This document shows, piece by piece, positions 21,027 to 28,014 of a DNA stretch of 64,000 bases (its first letter is position 1; each line of letters starts with the position of its first letter). The stretch is from positions 1 to 64,000 of the IMG/VR virus record IMGVR_UViG_3300020160_001176. The stretch is one strand, 5' to 3'. A model generated the notes under the pieces. That model did no database searches and was not told the DNA's origin. It saw only the letters and a program-made list of their open reading frames with translations. The DNA is from a virus. The position numbers and the translations under genes were made by a program.

Positions 21027-22352
21027 ATGGCAAATAAGAAAATCGGTATTAAGTCTTCAGCTCAGGATAACTTCCTAGAGCCAAAGGCAGTCACTGGATT
21101 TACTGCCACTGGTGTTAATGGAGGGGCGTTCAATAACGGTTCAGCGAACCTAGCTTGGACGCTTCCATCCGATTCACCAGCAGCAACACTATATACAATA
21201 GTGTCAAATCCAGCAACAACAACACAAACAACAGCTTCTACCTCAATGTCCTTTACTGGTCTTGCAGGTGGAACATCATATACATTTACAATAACTCCAT
21301 CTAATGCAGTTGGCAATGGTCTTACTACTACTTCAGGTGCTACAACACCTACTACTGTTCCAGCTCAAGTAACAGGAGTTTCGGCTTCATCATCTTCAGC
21401 AGGAACGGACGTAGTTTCATGGTCTACTCCAGCAAACGGAGGATCAGCACTAGGTGCTTATTACTGGGCATCATCTGATGGAAAGACTGGTAATACAACC
21501 TCTACATCAGTTTCAGTATCACAAGAGCAAGGAACTGCTCAGACCTACACAGTATATGCAACAAATGCAATTGGTTCAGGACAGACTTCAGGTGCATCTA
21601 ATAGCATAACTACATTCTTCTCACCACCAAGCTTCTTCTCCCCACCAGGGTTCTTTTCCCCACCAGGGTTCTTTGCACCTCCAGGGTTCTTTTCCCCACC
21701 AGGGTTCTTTTCCCCACCAGGGTTCTTTGCACCTCCAGGGTTCTTTTCCCCACCAGGGTTCTTCGGTCCTCCAGGATTCTTTGCACCACCAGGGTTCTTC
21801 GGTCCTCCAGGATTCTTTGCACCACCAGGGTTCTTCTCTCCTCCAGGTTTTGGCGGATGCATAGAAGAAAACACACTTATTAAAACAACAACAGGAATGA
21901 AATCTATTAAAGATCTAGCAGTTGGAGACACAATTGTCTCAGTAGATTTGGCTGGAATCCCACTAGTTGGCTCACAAGAAGAGTCAGAGTTTGATCTAGC
22001 ACTATGGAATTCAGACAGCCTAGTTTCTTCAGGAAATGTTGAAGCAACAGTAACTTCAAAAATTGGTAAAATTGTACCGCAGGTAATGTATTTCAATGGC
22101 AACGAGTCAAAGAAAGTATCTCTAGTACAGCATGTATTCATTAAAAGAGAAGGCATGTACCAGGTTCAAGTTTCAGCAGATATCGTTGAAGGAGACTACC
22201 TTGTTCATGTAAATGAAGACGGATCTCTTACAGACGAGCTAATCGAATCAATCACAATGGTTGATGGAGTAGCAACAGTATATAGATTAAATACAGAACC
22301 ACAAGACTGGTTCGTTGCAGATGGAATTCTGCTACACAATTTAAAGATCTAA
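21027..22352 (+). CDS. Fn3 protein with FFxPPG repeats and a C-terminal Hint domain (441 aa)
   Basis: Two Fn3-like domains (about 20-110 and 112-195) are followed by 13 repeats of F-F-[SAG]-P-P-[GS] (197-274) and a Hint domain (278-438). The Hint domain starts at C278 after GFGG (CIEENTLIKTTTG...LAVGD), has H369 (LVQHVF) as its block-B His, and ends in WFVADGILLHN (H437, N438) with only LKI after it. The Cys and the final His-Asn allow thioester formation at G277-C278 and Asn cyclisation. The TxxH Thr is Leu here, so efficiency is unknown. Aromatic/Pro-Gly repeats may form a flexible adhesive stalk. It lies directly upstream of the oxygenase operon. Confidence 0.85.
   Translation: MANKKIGIKSSAQDNFLEPKAVTGFTATGVNGGAFNNGSANLAWTLPSDSPAATLYTIVSNPATTTQTTASTSMSFTGLAGGTSYTFTITPSNAVGNGLTTTSGATTPTTVPAQVTGVSASSSSAGTDVVSWSTPANGGSALGAYYWASSDGKTGNTTSTSVSVSQEQGTAQTYTVYATNAIGSGQTSGASNSITTFFSPPSFFSPPGFFSPPGFFAPPGFFSPPGFFSPPGFFAPPGFFSPPGFFGPPGFFAPPGFFGPPGFFAPPGFFSPPGFGGCIEENTLIKTTTGMKSIKDLAVGDTIVSVDLAGIPLVGSQEESEFDLALWNSDSLVSSGNVEATVTSKIGKIVPQVMYFNGNESKKVSLVQHVFIKREGMYQVQVSADIVEGDYLVHVNEDGSLTDELIESITMVDGVATVYRLNTEPQDWFVADGILLHNLKI
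21615..21848. repeat. Thirteen tandem 18-bp repeats encoding FFxPPG
   Basis: Each 18-nt unit encodes Phe-Phe-(Ser/Ala/Gly)-Pro-Pro-Gly (the first unit ends in Ser). Units differ mostly at the third codon, and silent sites are similar (TTCTTT/TCCCCACCAGGG), so the array has probably grown by unequal recombination. It is coding, in frame, and not a CRISPR array. Confidence 0.9.
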
Positions 22353-22378
22353 TATACAAAAGCTATTTATTTTAATAA

Positions 22379-22407
22379 TTGACATTTATATACTTAAATG
22401 TCATAAT
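22379..22407 (+). promoter_or_regulatory. Promoter with 8-bp inverted repeat for the oxygenase operon
   Basis: TTGACA, a 17-nt spacer and CATAAT, ending 6 nt before the ATG at 22414 (leaderless). The spacer and box edges form GACATTTA-TATACT-TAAATGTC (22381-22402), a perfect inverted repeat that would place a dimeric regulator on top of RNA polymerase. Confidence 0.7.
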
Positions 22408-22413
22408 GAATAA

Positions 22414-23121
22414 ATGATAGGCTTAATGGCAGAAATGCAAAATGATTTATCGGAGACATGGTCTTCAAAAGAACAGCTTTTCCCTGGACTTTGGGTTTAC
22501 AGAGATGTAATTAAAAAAGATTTAAATCTTTCCCAAAGACTAGAGGAAGAGCTTTCTTTGTCTAGCGGATACAGATGGCAACGAGCAACTGTTGGCGGGA
22601 GTAAGAAATCTATAGACTATAGGGACTGTTTTGATTTTAAAATTGAAAAGACAAGTTTTCCAGAAAAAGATAAGCATCAGATTGTATTTGAAAAGATATG
22701 GCAAGACTCATATGACGCACAAAATCCAGCCCTTCAAGACTATTGCAATATGTATAGCATACAAATGAATTTCTGGGAAAAAATGAACTTTATTAAGTAT
22801 GGCCCAGGCAATTATTTCAAAGAGCATGCGGACCATGGGTTTTCTTACGTATCAACAGTTTCATTAGTTGGCTATATAAACGATAACTATGTTGGTGGAG
22901 AGATTGTTTTCCCAAAACTTGGTTTACAAATTAAACCTAAAGCTGGAGACCTTTATATATTTCCTTCAACATATTTATTTTCACACGCAGCCATGCCAGT
23001 TTCTGATGGCATAAAATACTCTGTAGTAACAATGACAGATTATAATGATAATTCTCACGGAGATGAGTTTGACAGCTTTGTTAGACTAAAAAACAAAAGT
23101 AAATTGAATATGGGAGGGTAG
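22414..23121 (+). CDS. 2OG-Fe(II) oxygenase family protein (235 aa, cluster gene 1)
   Basis: Iron ligands H138-A-D140 (FKEHADHG) and H191 (LFSHAAMP); signature YINDNYVGGEIVFP; 2-oxoglutarate site GIKYSVV with K201 in place of Arg. The next gene is a close paralogue with the same layout, including the NFxKYGPG block before the ligands. The first ATG is used because it lies 6 nt after the -10 box with no ribosome-binding site. First gene of the operon after the PPG/Hint protein, hence a candidate modifier of that protein. Confidence 0.85.
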   Translation: MIGLMAEMQNDLSETWSSKEQLFPGLWVYRDVIKKDLNLSQRLEEELSLSSGYRWQRATVGGSKKSIDYRDCFDFKIEKTSFPEKDKHQIVFEKIWQDSYDAQNPALQDYCNMYSIQMNFWEKMNFIKYGPGNYFKEHADHGFSYVSTVSLVGYINDNYVGGEIVFPKLGLQIKPKAGDLYIFPSTYLFSHAAMPVSDGIKYSVVTMTDYNDNSHGDEFDSFVRLKNKSKLNMGG

Positions 23122-23122
23122 T

Positions 23123-23821
23123 ATGAATCAGCCAGAAATGTTAGCGCCAGGAGTTCTTGTATATAGAAATGTATTTCCAAAAGAAATGGATTTGATTAAT
23201 AGGCTTGAAGAATGTTTATCCAGAGACCCAGATGCCGAAGGTGTTGGATACTCAGACTCACCACATGCAACTTATAAATGGAAGCAGGCCACAACTGGTT
23301 ATGCTTTGAGTGATTTAAAGTATAGAGACGCATTTGATTTTAAAATTAAGAAAAACAAGCAGGACGATGATGGCAAAAGCGCAGATCAAATTAAGCTAGA
23401 ATCAATATGGGAAAATGCTAAAGATGCACAGCTAGGCCCAGTAGAAGACTATAGACAAAAATTTAACCTTGCACCACTAAATTACTGGGAGTCTTTTAAC
23501 TTTGTTAAATACGGACCAGGGCAGCATTTTCAAGTACACTCTGACCACGGATACTCCTATATCTGTGTTCTATCTTCAGTCGGGTATATTAACGACGATT
23601 ACGAAGGCGGGGAGTTGTTTTTTGATAAGTTTAATTTAAAAATAAAGCCACAGGCAGGAGACCTTTATCTATTCCCTTCTTCATACTTATTCTCTCACGC
23701 CTCACTTCCAGTAACAAGCGGAACAAAGTATTCTATAGTAACAATGCTTGATTACCTAGAAGCACCACACACACCAGCATATCGAGAGATAGAGAAAAAG
23801 TATACAGATGGATATGCGTAA
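23123..23821 (+). CDS. 2OG-Fe(II) oxygenase family protein (232 aa, cluster gene 2)
   Basis: Close paralogue of the preceding gene: H139-S-D141 (FQVHSDHG), H192 (LFSHASLP), signature YINDDYEGGELFF and GTKYSIV with K202. Ribosome-binding site GGGAGG, start 1 nt after the previous stop. An insertion at residues 36-50 (AEGVGYSDSPHATY) is the main difference. The pair probably arose by tandem duplication. Substrate unknown. Confidence 0.85.
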   Translation: MNQPEMLAPGVLVYRNVFPKEMDLINRLEECLSRDPDAEGVGYSDSPHATYKWKQATTGYALSDLKYRDAFDFKIKKNKQDDDGKSADQIKLESIWENAKDAQLGPVEDYRQKFNLAPLNYWESFNFVKYGPGQHFQVHSDHGYSYICVLSSVGYINDDYEGGELFFDKFNLKIKPQAGDLYLFPSSYLFSHASLPVTSGTKYSIVTMLDYLEAPHTPAYREIEKKYTDGYA

Positions 23822-24512
23822 AATAAATGTTTTTAAGACTGGCGACAATCCAGCAAAAATAGAACAAATAAAAGTAAATAGAGAATGGATGGATGAGACT
23901 GCAGACAGACATGCATATAACTGTTTCCCAGTCAGTCTATCTAATACTTTAGGATGGGGAATATCCTTCCCAGAAGACATTTCTTTTATTTGGGACGGAA
24001 TATCAGACAGCCAGCCCATACACATTAAAGTACTTTCTGGAGAAAAATATGTTCATACAAATAGGTCTAATGCAACAATAAGCTTTATAACTGGACTTAC
24101 ATTTAAGACTGATAAGAACACAACAATTCTAACAATGCCAGCCCCCAACTTTTTTATAGATGGAGCACAAGCATTTACAACTTTATTAACAACATCATTT
24201 TTTTCTGGAGAAGTTCCAGTTGTATGGAGAGTCACCTCACCAGGAAAAGTTATAACCGTAAAAGCTGGCACACCAGTTGCCGTAATACTTCCAATATCAC
24301 TAAAAGAAATTAATGGATATGAGGTAGATCTTTATGATGGCAAGGGCTATGTCGGATCGGCCTACGATGGAAGAGAATACGGAATGACAGTAGATAAGAT
24401 TAATCAGTCTGGCAAGTGGGCGGGTTTCTATAGGAACGCAACTGATCATAAGGGAAAAGTTGTCGGTGAACACGAGACCAAGACTTTGAGGCTACGGGTA
24501 AATGACAAATAA
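23808..24512 (+). CDS. Unknown protein, cluster gene 3 (DUF6065-like, 234 aa)
   Basis: Start overlaps the previous gene by 14 nt. The core block CFPVSLSNTLGW...FPEDISF (residues 39-60) aligns with CPGLLDIFISGY...TPCNITF in the next gene, and both have AGTPxxxxxP near the C-terminus, so they are distant paralogues. The pattern is like the DUF6065 family; from memory only. The fold looks all-beta (cupin-like), but no metal motif is seen. Its place amid oxygenases suggests a partner or substrate-recognition role, which is inference. Confidence 0.55.
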   Translation: MDMRKINVFKTGDNPAKIEQIKVNREWMDETADRHAYNCFPVSLSNTLGWGISFPEDISFIWDGISDSQPIHIKVLSGEKYVHTNRSNATISFITGLTFKTDKNTTILTMPAPNFFIDGAQAFTTLLTTSFFSGEVPVVWRVTSPGKVITVKAGTPVAVILPISLKEINGYEVDLYDGKGYVGSAYDGREYGMTVDKINQSGKWAGFYRNATDHKGKVVGEHETKTLRLRVNDK

Positions 24513-25230
24513 AATAACATTTCATTCTAATAGACTATACAACATTATTTCTGATTCGTATGCCCCGCAAACTACAAAATCTTTAATGCCAGAATGGTTT
24601 AAGGATGCTCCAAAATTTGAAATTGACCCAAATACCCAGGAGCCATATTTAAATACAGAGGGCGGTCCAGTAAGAACATTTAGATCATGCCCAGGACTAC
24701 TTGATATATTTATAAGCGGATATGTTTACGTAACACCATGTAATATAACTTTTAAAAAGAATACAGATGGAACTACTTTTGTAAAAACGGAAGCTGGCTA
24801 TGAGGATTTTATAGGAGTGAGACAGCCAATGAAAAGTTTCCCAACACCAATTGGATGCGATGACTATCATTTTCATTGGTACCCAAACTGGGCACCATCC
24901 GTGCCAGATGGATATAGCGTAATGTACATTCATCCAATAAATAGATTTGATTTACCATTTATTACCACTTCTGCTATAATAGATAATGATAAGATGGATA
25001 CTCCTGGCCTAATGCCATTTTTTCTTAAAAAAGATTTTGAAGGCACTATTCCAGCAGGAACACCTTACATGCAATTAATACCATACAAAAGAGAAGACTG
25101 GAAGATGGAAAAGAAATTCTATTCTAAAGATGAAATAGAAAAAAGGCACAACCAGCAGGCAAAAAAGTTTAGAACAAAAGATGGTGGAGCGTATAAGCTC
25201 AACGTCAGGTCTTTAAAGAAATATGAATAG
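24502..25230 (+). CDS. Unknown protein, cluster gene 4 (242 aa)
   Basis: N-terminal LMPEWFKDAPKF, then TFRSCPGLLDIFISGYVYVTPC, both conserved-looking blocks; IPAGTPYMQLIPYKREDW is shared in pattern with the preceding gene. The C-terminal 40 residues are Lys-rich and helical. Related genes are known as hypothetical proteins in marine phages. Overlaps the upstream gene by 11 nt. No catalytic motif; may be a structural or scaffold partner of the oxygenases. Confidence 0.55.
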   Translation: MTNKITFHSNRLYNIISDSYAPQTTKSLMPEWFKDAPKFEIDPNTQEPYLNTEGGPVRTFRSCPGLLDIFISGYVYVTPCNITFKKNTDGTTFVKTEAGYEDFIGVRQPMKSFPTPIGCDDYHFHWYPNWAPSVPDGYSVMYIHPINRFDLPFITTSAIIDNDKMDTPGLMPFFLKKDFEGTIPAGTPYMQLIPYKREDWKMEKKFYSKDEIEKRHNQQAKKFRTKDGGAYKLNVRSLKKYE

Positions 25231-25237
25231 GTGAAAA

Positions 25238-25912
25238 ATGGAATATACAAAAAGAGCTAGGTTTGCAAGAATGTCAATTACCCCATCTGGTCATTTCGGT
25301 AACTCCCCAGATAATGTAGTAGAGCTAGAAGACATGGTTACGCTAGAAGAACAAGAATATCTTTTAAATTTTGCAAGAAACAATAAAATTTGGGATGTTA
25401 CAGAATCACAGTGGAATGAAAACGGAAATATTATTTATGACCACCGAGTATGGGAAGATAGAGTTGCAACCAAAGACTCTTTGATGAAAGCTGACCCAGA
25501 AGTTGTTAGAATATTAAACCTTGTTATAAAAAGAATGACTCCGCATATTAGAGAAAAGTTTGATGTTGAAGTTTCACCAACTGACGCAGCCATAGTAAGA
25601 TGGCCAGTAGGAGCAATGCAATTCCCACATGCAGATAAAGAGCTACACGAAGGCCCAGATGCGGGAACAGAGAATGAGTTTCCTTGGTATGACATAGGAA
25701 CCGTATTCTATCTGAACGATGATTACGAAGGCGGAGAGCTATTCTTTCCATTGCAAAATATAAAATTTAAGCCAAAGCCAAGGGCTGCATATTTTTTCCC
25801 AGGAGATAAGAACTATATTCATGGGGTAACAAAAGTAACAAGCGGAACAAGATATACCGCACCATTCTTTTGGACAATAACTAGATTAGGTAGAGTAGAC
25901 AATGACAAATAA
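25238..25912 (+). CDS. 2OG-Fe(II) oxygenase family protein (224 aa, cluster gene 5)
   Basis: Iron ligands H131-A-D133 (FPHADKEL) and H195 (YIHGVTKV); signature YLNDDYEGGELFFP; R205 in SGTRYTAPF at the 2-oxoglutarate site, as in prolyl hydroxylases. The Arg distinguishes it from the Lys-type members at 22414 and 23123. AGGTGA precedes the ATG. Its last codons overlap the next start by 11 nt. Substrate unknown. Confidence 0.85.
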   Translation: MEYTKRARFARMSITPSGHFGNSPDNVVELEDMVTLEEQEYLLNFARNNKIWDVTESQWNENGNIIYDHRVWEDRVATKDSLMKADPEVVRILNLVIKRMTPHIREKFDVEVSPTDAAIVRWPVGAMQFPHADKELHEGPDAGTENEFPWYDIGTVFYLNDDYEGGELFFPLQNIKFKPKPRAAYFFPGDKNYIHGVTKVTSGTRYTAPFFWTITRLGRVDNDK

Positions 25913-26684
25913 CTACGAGTATACATCTTTTGAGCTTTTGCCAAATGTAAGAATATACCAAGGGCTTCTCCCAGATGCTGACGAGCTTTATAGAATCATG
26001 AAAGAGTCAGATCACGATGCAGAAGGCAGATACTATTTAAGAAATTGGGACGAATGGTCAATATTTGGAACGTACTCTCAGCAAAAACATAATGAGGATG
26101 AGCCTAGAGAATTTGGCCCAAGATATGATGAAGAGAAGATGCTTTCAGATAGAGTCTATGAGGCTTATAATACTGCCATCGAGGATTATAAAAAGACATA
26201 CGGGATTGTGTTGCCAGAATCAGCTAAACTGATGACATCATCTTTTTCAAAATATGATGCAAATGTTGATACAATGGGCAATGAAATGTCAATGCAGTAC
26301 CACACAGACTTTATTATTTCAGAAAGAGATATGCCTGGTCCAAAGTTTTTGCTTACATGTACAACATACATCAATGATGATTATGAGGGTGGAGATATTG
26401 AGTTTTATGTAGGAGAAGAATACTTCCCTCATAAGCCAAAAGCTGGAGACATCCTTGTATTCCCTTCACAAGATCCTTATTTCCATGGAGTAAGAACAAT
26501 TAGAAATGGCAACAAGTTCTTTATAAGAAACTTTATCCAATACTATTATGATGGTCACCCACAATGGATTGCAAATCAAAAGCACTATGGAGCTTATACA
26601 TGGGCCAAGATGGAGCAAAAAAGAATTGAAAGAGAAAACCCAGCAAACATGAGATATTCTGAAAGAAAGAATTTAGGATACTGA
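25902..26684 (+). CDS. 2OG-Fe(II) oxygenase family protein (260 aa, cluster gene 6)
   Basis: Iron ligands H134-T-D136 (QYHTDFII) and H195 (YFHGVRTI); signature YINDDYEGGDIEF; GNKFFIRNF with K205 and R209, resembling the pattern of the 300-residue oxygenase at 3062, so these two may be a subfamily. The N-terminal 120 residues are helical. Substrate unknown. Translationally coupled to its neighbours. Confidence 0.85.
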   Translation: MTNNYEYTSFELLPNVRIYQGLLPDADELYRIMKESDHDAEGRYYLRNWDEWSIFGTYSQQKHNEDEPREFGPRYDEEKMLSDRVYEAYNTAIEDYKKTYGIVLPESAKLMTSSFSKYDANVDTMGNEMSMQYHTDFIISERDMPGPKFLLTCTTYINDDYEGGDIEFYVGEEYFPHKPKAGDILVFPSQDPYFHGVRTIRNGNKFFIRNFIQYYYDGHPQWIANQKHYGAYTWAKMEQKRIERENPANMRYSERKNLGY

Positions 26685-26685
26685 C

Positions 26686-27384
26686 ATGCCAATTCCAAAA
26701 ATAAGAGATGAATTCTTTATAGTAGAAAATTTTGTAGATCAAAAAACCTGCTCTGCTATTATAAATTATTTTGATTTTTTGGTTGAAAACAAGATATTAA
26801 AGTGGAATGAGATATCATTTTACGGATCAGAAGCTATGGGATACTGGCCTTCAGACCCTAATTTAAAACTTTTTGGTTTGCCAGAAGATTTCTTTAATCA
26901 GCTCAAAGAAAAAATAAAAGCAAAGACTGAAGAGCTTTTAGGGTTTGAAGTTTCTGAAGTTAGCTACCATGCACAGAGATGGGTTGAGGGCGCTTTTGCA
27001 GACTATCATTCCGACAACTCAGATGAACTTGGGAACCCCACAGCATTTGAAAGAAGTAAGTATGCGGTATTTATTTATTTAAATGATGATTTTGAAGGTG
27101 GTCACCTAAAGTTTAAAGATAGCGATATCGACATAAAGCCAAAGGTTGGTCTAACTGCAATATTTGCTGGTGGACATACACGAGAGCATATGGTTACTAC
27201 AGTAAAGGGTGGCATAAGATATACAATCGGTTCATTTTGGGATGATGCTAGCATAGAATATACTGAAGAGCAGAGAGAAGCTTGGGCAACAGAATTAAAG
27301 GCAGTAAGAGCAGAACAAGAAAAGATTTATAAAAAGTGGGCAACACCAGAAGGCAAACCAGTAATGCCAGAAGGTAGAGAATGA
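26686..27384 (+). CDS. 2OG-Fe(II) oxygenase family protein (232 aa, cluster gene 7)
   Basis: Iron ligands H108-S-D110 (DYHSDNSD) and H168 (REHMVTTV); signature YLNDDFEGGHLKF; R178 in GGIRYTIGSFW. This layout is closest to canonical prolyl-4-hydroxylases of the phages considered here. The C-terminus carries a Glu/Lys-rich helix (about 190-220). Starts 1 nt after the previous stop; next gene overlaps by ATGA. Substrate unknown. Confidence 0.85.
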   Translation: MPIPKIRDEFFIVENFVDQKTCSAIINYFDFLVENKILKWNEISFYGSEAMGYWPSDPNLKLFGLPEDFFNQLKEKIKAKTEELLGFEVSEVSYHAQRWVEGAFADYHSDNSDELGNPTAFERSKYAVFIYLNDDFEGGHLKFKDSDIDIKPKVGLTAIFAGGHTREHMVTTVKGGIRYTIGSFWDDASIEYTEEQREAWATELKAVRAEQEKIYKKWATPEGKPVMPEGRE

Positions 27385-27998
27385 TAAAAGAGCTTCTTGA
27401 TAACAACATTTATTATTATAAAAATGTTATTGCCAACCCAAACGAGTTTGTAAAAGAGATCGAAAGGCTAGACAGTCTATCTCAAGAAAATGCTCATTTA
27501 ACAAAATGGATGAGATGGACATCAAGCAATGACCCAGATGACATTTTTGGAGAATATAAGTCTGGTGCGTTCACTGCCCCACAGCCCAACAACGATGTAG
27601 ATAAAAGATATGCTTTGATTGTATCTACAATACTTAATGCAATTAATTTGTGCGTAGCAGACTATTCCGAATCCTTAAATAAAGACTTAGGGTTTTTACC
27701 AAACGAAGTTTCAATAAGAAAGTATTTCCCACCAGCCCAAATGGGGCCCCACATAGATTGTGAAGAAGATGACGATGAGGCAAGACTAACTGCCTCAATT
27801 GTTCTTTATTTAAACGATGACTATGTTGGAGGCGACTTGGCATTCCCAGAACAAAACATAAAGATTAAGCCAGAGGCTGGCAGTCTTGTCATATTCCCTT
27901 CAGTAAAACCATATTTTCATGCCTCAACTCCACTTGTTTCTGGCAATAAGTATATGTGCCCAGCATTCATGTTTAAAAGAAGTAAGATAATTTCATAG
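27381..27998 (+). CDS. 2OG-Fe(II) oxygenase family protein (205 aa, cluster gene 8)
   Basis: The smallest member: iron ligands H124-I-D126 (GPHIDCEED) and H180 (YFHASTPL); signature YLNDDYVGGDLAFP; K190 in SGNKYMCPAF. An acidic run (CEEDDDEA) follows the ligands and could bind a basic substrate. Last gene of the operon, with the promoter of the next fibre gene directly after its stop. Substrate unknown. Confidence 0.85.
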   Translation: MIKELLDNNIYYYKNVIANPNEFVKEIERLDSLSQENAHLTKWMRWTSSNDPDDIFGEYKSGAFTAPQPNNDVDKRYALIVSTILNAINLCVADYSESLNKDLGFLPNEVSIRKYFPPAQMGPHIDCEEDDDEARLTASIVLYLNDDYVGGDLAFPEQNIKIKPEAGSLVIFPSVKPYFHASTPLVSGNKYMCPAFMFKRSKIIS

Positions 27999-27999
27999 G

Positions 28000-28008
28000 T
28001 GGTATAAT
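28000..28008 (+). promoter_or_regulatory. Extended -10 promoter for a leaderless fibre gene
   Basis: TGG-TATAAT ends exactly 6 nt before the ATG at 28015; no ribosome-binding site. Confidence 0.6.
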
Positions 28009-28014
28009 TAAAAA

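Noticed and set aside
21615-21848. CRISPR-like tandem array
   Set aside because: There are no spacers. The 18-bp units are in frame and encode FFxPPG inside an open gene.
21545-22156. 203-codon antisense open frame rich in NPGG
   Set aside because: It is a mirror of the FFxPPG repeat array in the sense gene, and lacks a ribosome-binding site.
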